A stretch of DNA of 46,049 bases, taken from positions 1 to 46,049 of the forward strand of contig JBJXFU010000135.1 in assembly GCA_046155885.1 (NCBI GenBank), read 5' to 3'. Below, in pieces: positions 24,293-33,137 of this stretch. The notes under the pieces were generated by a model. It had not been told where the DNA came from, did no database searches, and saw only the letters and a program-made list of their open reading frames with translations. Position 1 is the first letter of the stretch. Every line of letters begins with the position of its first letter. The DNA is from JAOADN01 sp046155885 (lineage in GTDB: Bacteria; Pseudomonadota; Alphaproteobacteria; Rhodobacterales; Rhodobacteraceae). The position numbers were made by a program, and so were the translations under genes.

Positions 24293-27116
24293 TCCGGCCG
24301 CCCCCCGCACCGAGAACGACACCGATACCCGGGCCGACCCGGCCGGAGGCCCGGCACCCGTCGACCCGGCGGCTACGCCGGCGCCGCCGCGTCCGGCGTC
24401 CAATTCTTCGGCCTTCGACGGCGCGCTGCTGGACGAGCTGCGGACCGCGCCGGACCCGATCGCCCGGCGATCGCGCGCGGTGCAGGCGCTGTCGGGCTTC
24501 CGCAAGGCCCGGGCGGCGGCCATCGCCGACGGCCTTGCCGACCATCCGCGCGAAGGGCGGGGCACCGTCCGGGCCTATGCGCAGATGACCGACGAGATCG
24601 TCGTCGCCGCGCACCGTCTGGCCGCCGGTCTTTTCCACCCCCTGCCGAACCCCACCGAGGGCGAACGGCTCGCCGTCATCGCCGTAGGCGGCTACGGGCG
24701 CGCCGAAATGGCGCCCTTCTCAGATGTCGACCTTTTGTTCCTTACCCCCTGGAAGATCACCCCCTGGGCCGAAAGCGTCATCGAATCGATGCTTTACATC
24801 CTGTGGGACCTGCGGCTGAAGGTGGGGCATGCCAGCCGCACGGTGAAGGACTGCCTGCGCCTGGCGCGCGAGGACGTCACCATCCGCACGGCGCTTCTGG
24901 AACACCGTTTCCTGACCGGCGACCGGGCACTGGCCCACGACCTGCGCGAACGTCTGCGGTCGGAGGTCATCCGCGGTACCGCTGACGCCTTCGTCGAAGC
25001 CAAGCTCGCCGAACGTGACGCGCGCCATGCCCGCCAGGGGGGCAAGCGCTATGTCCTCGAGCCCAACATCAAGGAGGGCAAGGGCGGCCTGCGCGACCTA
25101 CACACGCTCTACTGGATCGCCAAATACGTCCACCAGGCCGAAAGCGCCGACGAGCTGGTCGACCTCGGCGCCTTCAGCCGCGAAGAGTACCGCGCCTTCG
25201 AACAGGCCGAGGACTTCCTCTGGGCGATCCGCTGCCACCTGCACCTGATCGCCGGGCGCGCGATGGACCAGCTCACCTTTGACCTTCAGGTCGAGGTCGC
25301 GGCCCGCATGGGCTATCGCGACACCGGCGGCAGACGCGCGGTTGAGCATTTCATGCAGGACTACTTCCGCCACGCCACCCGCGTCGGCGACCTGACCCGC
25401 ATCTTCCTGACCGCGCTCGAGGCCGGCCACGTGAAGACCGCGCCCGGCCGCCTTGCCTCGCTGTTCACCCGGGCGAAGCGGATGCGCGAGGGCTTCCGGC
25501 TCGACCGGAACCGCCTGACGGTGGCTGACCCGGCCGCATTCCTGTCCAACAAGCTGAACCTGCTGCGGCTGTTCGAGGAAGCGCTGCGGACCGGCCGCCT
25601 TATCCACCCCGACGCGATGCGTCTGGTCGCCTCGAACCTCGCCATCATCGACGAGGAAATGCGCCAGGATCCGGAAGCGGCGCGGCTGTTCCTCGATCTG
25701 CTCCTGAACCACGGCAACCCGGAACGGGCGCTGCGCCGGATGAACGAGCTCGGCGTCCTTTCCGCCTTCATCCCGGAATGGGAGCCAATCCGGGCGATGA
25801 TGCAGTTCAACGTCTACCACAGCTACACGGTGGACGAGCACATCATCCAGTGCGTCTCGAACCTCGCGCAGATCGAGCGGGGCGAGCTGGTGGAAGAACT
25901 GCCCGTGGCCAGCGGCATCCTGAAAAGCGGCGAGGTGAACCGCCGCGTCCTTTACCTCGCGCTGATCCTGCATGACATCGGCAAGGGCCGGCCCGACGAC
26001 CACTCAGTGCTTGGCGCGCAGATCGCGCGCCGGGTCTCGCCCCGCTTCGGCCTGAGCGAGGAGGAATGCGAAACGGTCGATTGGCTGGTGCGCTATCACC
26101 TGCTGATGTCCGACATGGCGCAAAAGCGCGACATCGCCGACCCGCGCACGGTCAGGGACTTCGCCAAGGCGGTGAAGACCCGCAAACGGCTCGACCTTTT
26201 GACCGTGCTGACCGTCTGCGATATCCGCGGCGTGGGGCCGAAGGCCTGGAACAACTGGAAAGCCATGCTGCTGCGGCGTCTTTACCGCGAAACTGCGGAC
26301 GCGCTGGAAGCGGGGCTGGAGAACGTCAACCGCGACAAGCGCGAGGGCGAGGCGAAGGCGGCCTTGAAGGCCGTGCTTGCGGACTGGTCCGACGAGGCGC
26401 TCCGCCGAGAGCTGGCGCGCCACTACGACCCCTACTGGCAGGGCCTTTCGACCGAAACCCATGCGGTCTTCGCCCTCCTTCTGACAGGCATCCCGGACGA
26501 CGAGATCAGAATCGACCTGAAACCCGACCACGACCACGACGCGACCCGCGCCTGCTTCGCCCTGACCGACCACCCGGGCATCTTCTCGCGACTCGCCGGA
26601 GCGCTCGCGCTGGTCGGCGCGAACGTCGTGGACGCGCGGACCTATACGTCGAAGGATGGCTACGCCACCGCCGTCTTCTGGGTGCAGGACAGCGAGGGGC
26701 ACCCATACGAGGAAGCCCGCCTGCCCCGTCTCAGGGCAATGATCGACAGGACGCTGAAGGGCGAGGTGGTGGCGCGCGAGGCGCTGAAGGACCGCGACAA
26801 GATCAGGAAGCGCGAACGGCAGTTCCAGTTTCCGACCTCGGTCACCTTCGATAACGAAGGCTCGGGCATTTACACGATCATCGAGGTCGATACCCGCGAC
26901 CGGCCGGCGCTTCTTTACGACCTGACCCGCACGCTGGCCGCGTCGAATATCTACATTGCGTCCGCCGTCATCGCGACCTATGGGGCACAGGTCGTGGATA
27001 CCTTCTATGTCAAGGACATGTTCGGCCTGAAGCTTCATGCCAGGACAAGGCAGGAAGCTCTGGAGCGCAAGCTTCGGCAGGCAATTGAGCAGGGTGCCGA
27101 AAGGGCTCAGGGCTGA
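24252..27116 (+). CDS. glnD: PII uridylyltransferase / uridylyl-removing enzyme
   Basis: 954 residues. The only plausible start is TTG at 24252, since a stop codon lies directly before it in frame and no ATG or GTG follows for over 70 codons. After a Pro/Ala-rich 55-residue leader come the nucleotidyltransferase site GGYGRAEMAPFSDVDLLFL (about residue 145), the HD phosphohydrolase site LILHDIGKGRPDDHS (about residue 573) and two ACT domains (about 765 and 875) that bind glutamine. It adds or removes UMP on PII proteins to signal nitrogen status. It overlaps the gene before it by 41 bases and murJ by one base (TGATG). Confidence 0.97.
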   Translation: MTLPPEASAAPVSDPAAPRTENDTDTRADPAGGPAPVDPAATPAPPRPASNSSAFDGALLDELRTAPDPIARRSRAVQALSGFRKARAAAIADGLADHPREGRGTVRAYAQMTDEIVVAAHRLAAGLFHPLPNPTEGERLAVIAVGGYGRAEMAPFSDVDLLFLTPWKITPWAESVIESMLYILWDLRLKVGHASRTVKDCLRLAREDVTIRTALLEHRFLTGDRALAHDLRERLRSEVIRGTADAFVEAKLAERDARHARQGGKRYVLEPNIKEGKGGLRDLHTLYWIAKYVHQAESADELVDLGAFSREEYRAFEQAEDFLWAIRCHLHLIAGRAMDQLTFDLQVEVAARMGYRDTGGRRAVEHFMQDYFRHATRVGDLTRIFLTALEAGHVKTAPGRLASLFTRAKRMREGFRLDRNRLTVADPAAFLSNKLNLLRLFEEALRTGRLIHPDAMRLVASNLAIIDEEMRQDPEAARLFLDLLLNHGNPERALRRMNELGVLSAFIPEWEPIRAMMQFNVYHSYTVDEHIIQCVSNLAQIERGELVEELPVASGILKSGEVNRRVLYLALILHDIGKGRPDDHSVLGAQIARRVSPRFGLSEEECETVDWLVRYHLLMSDMAQKRDIADPRTVRDFAKAVKTRKRLDLLTVLTVCDIRGVGPKAWNNWKAMLLRRLYRETADALEAGLENVNRDKREGEAKAALKAVLADWSDEALRRELARHYDPYWQGLSTETHAVFALLLTGIPDDEIRIDLKPDHDHDATRACFALTDHPGIFSRLAGALALVGANVVDARTYTSKDGYATAVFWVQDSEGHPYEEARLPRLRAMIDRTLKGEVVAREALKDRDKIRKRERQFQFPTSVTFDNEGSGIYTIIEVDTRDRPALLYDLTRTLAASNIYIASAVIATYGAQVVDTFYVKDMFGLKLHARTRQEALERKLRQAIEQGAERAQG

Positions 27117-28657
27117 TGCGGCCCACTAGGCTTGTCCGCGGCTTCCTGACGGTCGGCTTCTGGACCCTTCTGTCGCGCATCGCGGGCTTCGCGCGCGACG
27201 TTATGATGGCGGCCTACCTCGGCACCGGGCCGGTGGCCGAGGCGTTCCTGGTGGCCTTCACCCTGCCCAACATGTTCCGCCGCTTCTTCGCCGAGGGCGC
27301 CTTCAACACCGCATTCGTGCCGCTTTTCTCCAAGAAGATCGGGGAACCGGCCGAGGCCCGCCGCTTCGCCGAGGACGCCTTCGCCGGGCTCTTCGCGGTG
27401 ACTGCGGCGGTGACGGTGGTGGCGACTTTCGTCATGCCCTGGCTGGTCTTCCTGATGGCGTCCGGCTTCGCGGGGGACGAGCGGTTCCGTCTGGCCACGG
27501 ACTACGGGCGCATCTGCTTTCCCTACATCATCCTGATTTCGCTGACCGCGCTTCTGTCGGGGCTTCTGAACGCCGGCGGGCGGTTCATCGCGGCGGCGGG
27601 GGCGCCGGTCCTGCTGAACCTGATCTTCATCGCCACCATGCTCCTGGCCGATGCCCGGGGCTGGGACTTGGGGCTGACCATGGCCTGGGCGACGCCGGTG
27701 ACGGGCCTTGCGCAACTGGCGCTGGTCTGGGTCGCGGCGGCGCGGATGGGCTTTTCCCTTCGCCTGCGCCGCCCGCGCCTGACGCCGGAACTGCGCCACC
27801 TCGTCGCCGTGGCGGCACCCGCCGTGCTGGCGGGGGGGGTAGTGCAGATCAACCTCCTGGTCGGGCGGCAGGTCGGCAGCTTCTTCGACGGCGCGATCGC
27901 GTGGCTCTCCTATGCCGACCGTCTTTACCAGCTTCCGCTTGGCGTCGTCGGCATCGCCATCGGCATCGTGCTGTTGCCGGACCTGTCGCGGCGGCTGAAG
28001 GCCGGCGACACCGGCGGCAGCCGCCACGCCTTTTCCCGCGCCACCGAGTTCGCGCTGTTCCTCACCCTGCCCGCGGCCGTGGCGCTGGTCGTCATCGCCG
28101 TGCCGCTGATCCGCGTCCTCTTCGAGCGCGGCGCCTTCGGCCCCGAAGATACCGGCCCGACCGCGCTGGCGCTGGCGATCTACGGCGTGGGTCTTCCCGC
28201 CTTCGTTCTGCAGAAGGTGCTCCAGCCCCTCTATTTCGCGCGCGAGGACACCGCCACGCCCTTCCGCTTCGCCGTCTGGTCGATGGTGGTCAATGCCGTA
28301 CTCGCCGCCGGGCTGGCGCCGTTCATCGGCTTCGCGGCGGCGGCGCTCGGCACCACGATCTCGGCCTGGGTGATGGCGGCGCAGCTCTGGGCCGGCTCGC
28401 GCGGCATGGGCGAGGCGGCGCGCCCAGACGACCGTATGCGCGGCCGCGCCCCGCGCATCCTTCTCGCCTCGGCGCTGATGGGGGCGGGGGTCTGGGCGGG
28501 GGCGCACTACCTCGCCGATCCCCTCTTGCATGAAGGCCACCGCTACTGGGCGCTGGCCGTGCTGGTTGTCGGGGGTCTCGCGCTCTACCTCCTGACCGCA
28601 CTTCTGACCGGGGCGATCCGGCGTGACGATCTGAAGGCGGGCCTGGGGCGCGGCTGA
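27116..28657 (+). CDS. murJ: Lipid II flippase MurJ
   Basis: 513 residues, ATG overlapping the glnD stop by one base. The N-terminus has the MVIN family signature (TVGFWTLLSRIAGFARDVMMAAYLGTGPVAEAFLVAFTLPNMFRRFFAEGAFNTAFVPLF). About 14 hydrophobic segments run through the protein, with conserved charged residues such as RLYQLPLGVVGIAIGIVLLPDLSR and FERGAFGPEDT. MurJ moves lipid II across the inner membrane for peptidoglycan synthesis. Coupling to glnD is common in this bacterial group. Length is typical. Confidence 0.96.
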   Translation: MRPTRLVRGFLTVGFWTLLSRIAGFARDVMMAAYLGTGPVAEAFLVAFTLPNMFRRFFAEGAFNTAFVPLFSKKIGEPAEARRFAEDAFAGLFAVTAAVTVVATFVMPWLVFLMASGFAGDERFRLATDYGRICFPYIILISLTALLSGLLNAGGRFIAAAGAPVLLNLIFIATMLLADARGWDLGLTMAWATPVTGLAQLALVWVAAARMGFSLRLRRPRLTPELRHLVAVAAPAVLAGGVVQINLLVGRQVGSFFDGAIAWLSYADRLYQLPLGVVGIAIGIVLLPDLSRRLKAGDTGGSRHAFSRATEFALFLTLPAAVALVVIAVPLIRVLFERGAFGPEDTGPTALALAIYGVGLPAFVLQKVLQPLYFAREDTATPFRFAVWSMVVNAVLAAGLAPFIGFAAAALGTTISAWVMAAQLWAGSRGMGEAARPDDRMRGRAPRILLASALMGAGVWAGAHYLADPLLHEGHRYWALAVLVVGGLALYLLTALLTGAIRRDDLKAGLGRG

Positions 28658-28664
28658 GACCCGC

Positions 28665-29366
28665 TCAGCGGTTCCGTATCGACCTGAGCACCCCCTGCGC
28701 GCCGCCGGGACCGACGACGAAGGACAGAAGGAACCCCGTCGCGAATCCCGTCAGGTCGGCGATCCATTCCGGGCTGCCGCCGAACAGGAGCCCGAAGAGC
28801 AACTGCACGCCCAGCAGGAACCCGATCAGCGTGAAGGCCCGGGCGCGGTTGGCGTTCACCGCCCCGAGCCGCCGCCAGAGGATGAAGGTGAAGGCCCCGA
28901 TCAGCCCGTAGACCGCCGGAAAGGCCCCGATCAGGCCGTACTGCAATCCCGGGACCAGCGAATAGACCACACCCCCGGCCACCGCCGGGGCGAAGAACAC
29001 CGCCAGCACCGAGGCCGGGTGGAACACCTCGGCCACCATCTTGCCGAGCGCCAGAAGGAACACCACCGCGAAGACCGCGTGCATGGTCGAGCCGTGAACG
29101 ACCGGGTAGGTCAGAAAGCGCATCAGCCATGCCGCCGGCCAGTGCCCGTCGGCCAGCATCCTGTCCAGCAGCATTGGCGACAGCGCGAACTGCTCGATCG
29201 CCTGTCCGCGCCAGCCCACCGCCATCGGCCCCCCGGCGAAGCCGAAATGTCCCGCCGATACCGCGATTTCCATCGCCGCGATCGGCAGGACCAGCAGCCA
29301 GACCACCGGCGGGACCGGGTTCAGGGGCGGGGTGTCGTAGCCTTCGCGCAAGGGCGGTCTCCGCAT
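28665..29366 (-). CDS. Rhomboid-family membrane protein lacking the catalytic Ser and His
   Basis: 233 residues. ATG at 29366 (MRRPPLREGYDTPPLNPVPP) fits relatives better than the longer frame. Six or more hydrophobic segments follow, with the rhomboid landmarks TYPVVHGSTMHAVFAVVFLLALGKMVAEVF and YGLIGAFPAVYGLIGAF. Active rhomboids have GASG at the position where this protein has GAFP (about residue 145), and a His in the later AHxxG motif where this one has ADLTG (about residue 203). Both catalytic residues therefore appear to be replaced, so it is probably a pseudoprotease. It is convergent with murJ (7 bases apart) and divergent from trpS. Confidence 0.8.
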   Translation of the reverse strand: MRRPPLREGYDTPPLNPVPPVVWLLVLPIAAMEIAVSAGHFGFAGGPMAVGWRGQAIEQFALSPMLLDRMLADGHWPAAWLMRFLTYPVVHGSTMHAVFAVVFLLALGKMVAEVFHPASVLAVFFAPAVAGGVVYSLVPGLQYGLIGAFPAVYGLIGAFTFILWRRLGAVNANRARAFTLIGFLLGVQLLFGLLFGGSPEWIADLTGFATGFLLSFVVGPGGAQGVLRSIRNR

Positions 29367-29440
29367 TGACGCTAATGGACCCCAGCGATATGCGAGCGGG
29401 GCCGGAAACGCCAGCCGGCCCAAGCCCCGGGACCAGACCG

Positions 29441-30472
29441 ATGACTGCCGAGAATGCCGCCTTCGCCCCCCGCATCTTCTCGGGAATCCAGCCCTCGGGG
29501 GGGCTGACGCTGGGCAACTACCTCGGCGCGCTGAAGCGCTTCGTCGAAAAGCAGGACGAGGGCGTCGAGACGATCTACTGCCTTGTGGACCTGCACGCGC
29601 TGACCGTCTGGCAGGACCCCGACCGGCTCCGTTCGCAGACGCGGGAACTCGCGGCGGGCTTCATCGCGGCGGGCATCGACCCGGCGCGCTCGATCCTCTT
29701 CAACCAGAGCCAGGTCTCGGCCCATGCCGAGCTTGGCTGGATCCTCAACTGCGTCGCCCGCATGGGCTGGATGAACCGGATGACGCAGTGGAAGGACAAG
29801 GCCGGCCGGGATGCCGAAAAGGCCTCGCTTGGTCTTTTCGCCTATCCGTCGCTGATGGCGGCCGACATCCTGCTCTACCACGCCACGATGGTGCCGGTGG
29901 GCGAGGACCAGAAGCAGCATGTCGAGCTGTGCCGCGACATCGCCGCGAAGTTCAACCACGACTACGGCGTCGCCTTTTTCCCGCTGCCCGCGCCGCTGAT
30001 CGAGGGCGCGGCCACCCGCGTTATGTCGCTGCGCGACGGGACGAAGAAAATGTCGAAGTCCGACCCGAGCGACCAGAGCCGGATCAACCTGACCGACGAT
30101 GCCGATGCGGTTTCCCAGAAAATCCGGAAGGCCCGGACCGACGCTGCGCCGCTGCCCGATTCGCTCGCCGAGCTCCGCGACCGGCCCGAGGCGCGCAATC
30201 TGGTCAACATCTACGCCGCGCTGGCCGGCATGACACCCGCCTCGGTCCTGGCCGAGTTCGCCGGCAAGGGGTTCGGGATCTTCAAGCCCGCCCTGGCCGA
30301 TCTCGCGGTGGCGCGGCTGGCGCCGATTTCGGCGGCGATGCAGCGGCTGCTCGCTGAGCCGGCCGAAATCGACCGGCTGCTCGGCGACGGGGCGCGGCGG
30401 GCCGAGGCGCTGGCGCGGCCGGTGCTGGAGCGGGTCTACGACATCGTCGGCATCGTGCGTACCCGCCGCTGA
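29441..30472 (+). CDS. trpS: Tryptophanyl-tRNA synthetase
   Basis: 343 residues. ATG at 29441 begins MTAENAAFAPRIFSGIQPSG; the longer frame overlaps the rhomboid start and lacks a start signal. Class I motifs are present: SGIQPSGGLTLGNYLGAL, with TLGN in the HIGH position, and GTKKMSKSDPSD (KMSKS). PVGEDQKQHVELCRDIA and SLMAADILLYHATMVPVG complete the TrpRS pattern. It charges tRNA-Trp. A perfect 11-bp stem-loop follows the stop by three bases. Confidence 0.97.
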   Translation: MTAENAAFAPRIFSGIQPSGGLTLGNYLGALKRFVEKQDEGVETIYCLVDLHALTVWQDPDRLRSQTRELAAGFIAAGIDPARSILFNQSQVSAHAELGWILNCVARMGWMNRMTQWKDKAGRDAEKASLGLFAYPSLMAADILLYHATMVPVGEDQKQHVELCRDIAAKFNHDYGVAFFPLPAPLIEGAATRVMSLRDGTKKMSKSDPSDQSRINLTDDADAVSQKIRKARTDAAPLPDSLAELRDRPEARNLVNIYAALAGMTPASVLAEFAGKGFGIFKPALADLAVARLAPISAAMQRLLAEPAEIDRLLGDGARRAEALARPVLERVYDIVGIVRTRR

Positions 30473-30475
30473 CCC

Positions 30476-30502
30476 GCGGAAGAGGCGCCGGGCCTCTTCC
30501 GC
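30476..30502 (+). terminator. Stem-loop directly after trpS
   Basis: GCGGAAGAGGC and GCCTCTTCCGC form a perfect 11-bp stem with a 5-base loop, three bases past the trpS stop. No T run follows, so it may end transcription weakly or protect the mRNA 3' end. Confidence 0.6.
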
Positions 30503-30905
30503 AACGGCCGGACCAAAGCTCGGCAGCGTTCCCCTTGAGGGGGGTGGGCAGGTTCAGGATTCCGCCCGTTCTGCCGCCGCCGCACCCGGGTCGAAGGGAG
30601 GCGTCCGGGTTGGGTTGGTGAGTCGGGCAAAGCGCGCGCTCCGGGACGTACCGGTGCGGAGCACGGCCCGGGCGCTCGGCCGGGGCGCTCGGACTGGACG
30701 CGCGGCCGGGGCGAGTTCGGCAGGTCGCACGTTGGAGCTGCGCGGCGCGCGCCGTCATCAAACGGATTCACGCCCCGGCTAGGGTCGCGTCGTCCGGTTT
30801 CCCCATCGGACAGCCCACGCGGCGCGGCAGCCCTTCCCCCGGTTGCGCATCGCTCCGCCTCCCGGCTGGCCGTGCATCCGCGGCCCTCCGGGCGGAGGGA
30901 CAATT
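30503..30905 (+). other. Non-coding stretch, possible small RNA before a strong terminator
   Basis: No frame here looks protein-coding. The last 130 bases can fold: GTCCG..CGGAC with a 10-base loop near 30793-30815, and CCCTCC-GGGC-GGAGGG near 30883-30900, followed at once by the terminator hairpin. TAGGGT at 30780-30785 could be a -10, but no convincing -35 is seen. I found no tmRNA, 6S, SRP or RNase P signature. A trpS 3' extension is the alternative. Confidence 0.3.
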
Positions 30906-30937
30906 CGCCCCCGGCCGCTGCCGGGGGCGCTTTTTTT
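30906..30937 (+). terminator. Strong Rho-independent terminator
   Basis: CGCCCCCGGC-CGCT-GCCGGGGGCG: a perfect 10-bp stem with a 4-base loop, then C and seven T. It is oriented for the plus strand, where the nearest gene, trpS, ended 430 bases earlier; the next gene is on the minus strand. Confidence 0.85.
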
Positions 30938-30964
30938 GTGCGCGACCGCCCGGGCAGAGGGGGC

Positions 30965-31624
30965 TCAGCCCGGGGCCAGGCAGTGTTCGTGCCAATCGAG
31001 CGCATCGTCGAGCCGGTCGAAACAGCGCACGCCGCCCTCGCAGATGACGATTCCGGAACTGCAGAAATCCCGCAACAGCCCCGGCGCATGCGACACCATG
31101 ATCAGGCCGGCGCCGCCGAGGCGGTCACGGAAGGCGGTGACCGACTTCTGCCGGAACGCCGCGTCACCCACCGCCGCGATCTCGTCCACAAGGTACCAGT
31201 CGAACCGCAGCGCCATCGACAGACCGAAAGCCAGCCGGGCGCGCATCCCCGCCGAATAGGTGCGCACCGGCATGTCGAGGAAAGGGCCGAGCTCGGCGAA
31301 GTCCTCGACATCCGCCTCGGTTTCGCCCGTATCGGCGCCGTAGATGCGGGCGACGAAGCGCAGGTTCTGCCGACCTGTCAGGTCGGCGGCGAACCCCCCG
31401 GCAAAGCCCATCGGCCACGAAACCGCGCCCTGCCGCTCGATCGTTCCCCCGGTCGGCGCGAGCGTGCCCGCGATCAGCCCCAGAAGGGTCGACTTCCCCG
31501 CTCCGTTCCGCCCCAGAAGCGCCGCCCGCGCGCCGGCGGGAATGGTCAGGTCGAGCCCCCCGAAAAGCACCGCTTGGCCACGGCCGACCGGGTACGACAT
31601 GGAAAGCCCGCGGAAACGGATCAT
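30965..31624 (-). CDS. Polysaccharide/capsule ABC transporter ATPase (KpsT type)
   Basis: 219 residues, the typical KpsT size. ATG at 31624 gives MIRFRGLSMSYPVGRGQ; the frame is open further upstream but without homology, and the ribosome-binding site is weak. Walker A is GRNGAGKST, the signature stretch is TYSAGMRARLAFGLSMALRF, and Walker B is WYLVDEIAAVGD. These are hallmarks of the KpsT/Wzt group, which powers export of lipid-linked polysaccharide through a KpsM/KpsT pore. It lies 112 bases downstream of the KpsE-like gene; the matching KpsM-like permease is on the other strand at 33138. Confidence 0.9.
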   Translation of the reverse strand: MIRFRGLSMSYPVGRGQAVLFGGLDLTIPAGARAALLGRNGAGKSTLLGLIAGTLAPTGGTIERQGAVSWPMGFAGGFAADLTGRQNLRFVARIYGADTGETEADVEDFAELGPFLDMPVRTYSAGMRARLAFGLSMALRFDWYLVDEIAAVGDAAFRQKSVTAFRDRLGGAGLIMVSHAPGLLRDFCSSGIVICEGGVRCFDRLDDALDWHEHCLAPG

Positions 31625-31736
31625 GCCGGGACACCCGTTTCGCCACAAACCGCGTCGCAGGCCGCATTCCGGCGGGCCAGGCCCGTTCCGGCCTTCACGA
31701 GAGGCATTGGGCGCGATGGCCCGGGCGGCGCGCCGC

Positions 31737-33029
31737 TCACCGGCTGTCCCGCACGTTGTACCACAGCACCATCGCGACCGACCAGCCGACAATCAGCGCC
31801 GCCGCCGCCAGACCGGCAAGCGCCGGCCGGCGCGGGTATTGCGGGGTTTCGGCCAGCGTCGGCGCGATATGCGCGGCCACATAGCGGGCCTGCCGTCGCG
31901 CATCGGCGCGCGCCACCGCCATGTTGGTCAGCGCTTGCGTATAGGCGGCTTGCGCGAATTCCAGATTGGTCAGAAGCGATTCGTATCGGCCAACGACCTC
32001 GGCGCTCGCATCTCCGCCGCCACCCTGTGCGACCCGCGACTTCTCGGCCTCGATCCGCGCCCCGATCGCCTCAATGCGCCGCGTCGCCTTCACCACCCGG
32101 TGGTCGCCTTCCTCGGCATAGGTCAGGAGCGTATCGCGCGCCACCATCGCCTCGGCGAGTTCCGCCTCGAGCGTGCTGAGGATGCCCATGCGCCCTTCGA
32201 CATCCGCCCCGGGGTCAATCATCCGGTGCTCGCGCCGGAAGTCCGCGAGTTCGCCGCGAAGCCCGCGCAGCCCGCCCTCGGCCTCGGCCAGGTCGGCCGC
32301 CGCGAACCGCACCGCATCGCGCCGCGCCTGGTCGGAAAGGCCGTTCACCATCCGCGCGCTTTCCGCAAGCACCGCCGCCGCGATCGCCTGCGCATCGGCC
32401 GCCGAATACGCGCGCGTCTGCACGTGCAGAAGCCCCGACTGGCCGTCGAGCGAGGCGTCGACCATGCGGCCCCAGAGGTCGGCCAGGTCTTCGATGCTGG
32501 CGTCCGGCTGCAGCCCGAAGACCGGGTCCCGGGGGTGCCCCGACCAGATGCCGCGCAGGCCGATCCGGCGGTCGACTGCGATCACCATCGCCTGGCTGCG
32601 GATATAGTCGTGAAGGATTTCCGCATCCGGCCCACCGGGTGCGGCGATCTGCGTGATCGCGCCCAGAAGCCCCAAAGGCGCCTGCGGCGTGTCCTCGGCG
32701 CGGACCGAGAAGGCCGTATCCGAGTGATACTGGTCGGCAGCGACCGCAAAGAGATACCAGACCGCCACCGCGAGCGGCAGAAGGACGCCCAGCGCGAAGG
32801 ACCAGCGCGCGAAGCGCCGGCGCCGGGGCGGCCGATGCCGAATTGCCCGAACCGGGTGGAACGCGGCCGGCTGCGGCGCCGGAATCGCAGGCGCGGGCAG
32901 GGCGGCCGGCGCGGGGGCGGAAGGAAGGTCGGGCGCCCGCGGGGCCGGCACGCCGACCCGATCGGTGGCCGGATGAGGCGACGGCGGTGAAGGCGCGAAG
33001 CCATGCCGAACCGGAGACAGATCGCCCAT
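31737..33029 (-). CDS. Capsule polysaccharide export inner-membrane protein (KpsE/CtrB/BexC type)
   Basis: 430 residues, ATG at 33029 with GGAAGGAG 7 bases upstream. A Pro/Ala-rich cytoplasmic leader of about 70 residues precedes a first membrane helix (WSFALGVLLPLAVAVWYLFAVA). The periplasmic part begins DQYHSDTAFSVRAED and holds a long coiled-coil stretch (about residues 220-360). A second helix (LAGLAAAALIVGWSVAMVLWY) lies near the C-terminus. This architecture is that of membrane-periplasmic auxiliary proteins, which link the KpsMT pore to an outer-membrane channel. No KpsD-like channel gene is in the window. The extended Pro-rich leader is longer than usual. Confidence 0.88.
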   Translation of the reverse strand: MGDLSPVRHGFAPSPPSPHPATDRVGVPAPRAPDLPSAPAPAALPAPAIPAPQPAAFHPVRAIRHRPPRRRRFARWSFALGVLLPLAVAVWYLFAVAADQYHSDTAFSVRAEDTPQAPLGLLGAITQIAAPGGPDAEILHDYIRSQAMVIAVDRRIGLRGIWSGHPRDPVFGLQPDASIEDLADLWGRMVDASLDGQSGLLHVQTRAYSAADAQAIAAAVLAESARMVNGLSDQARRDAVRFAAADLAEAEGGLRGLRGELADFRREHRMIDPGADVEGRMGILSTLEAELAEAMVARDTLLTYAEEGDHRVVKATRRIEAIGARIEAEKSRVAQGGGGDASAEVVGRYESLLTNLEFAQAAYTQALTNMAVARADARRQARYVAAHIAPTLAETPQYPRRPALAGLAAAALIVGWSVAMVLWYNVRDSR

Positions 33030-33137
33030 CGGGACTCCTTCCCTTTGTCCGCCGACCGCCAGAACAGGGTCAACGCTTCGTCAATAGCCGGCGGTTATTA
33101 ACAAAGCCGCCAACGAAACCCGGGCTGGGAGGGCGCG
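33030..33137. promoter_or_regulatory. Divergent promoter region of the two export-gene arms
   Basis: 108 bases between the KpsE-like and KpsM-like starts. It contains an AT-rich pocket (GGTTATTAACAAAG around 33091-33104) and TTGAC-like hexamers on the minus strand, in an otherwise very GC-rich sequence. Control of both arms from here is inferred. Confidence 0.4.

Noticed and set aside
27107..28540. 477-residue minus-strand open frame
   Set aside because: Antisense of murJ; charged, repetitive translation with no domain.
30503..30937. tmRNA, 6S, SRP RNA, RNase P RNA or a riboswitch
   Set aside because: None of the diagnostic sequences (for example the tetraloop/asymmetric-loop SRP core or the RNase P GAGGAAAGTCCGGGC start) is present, and no plus-strand gene follows that a riboswitch could control.
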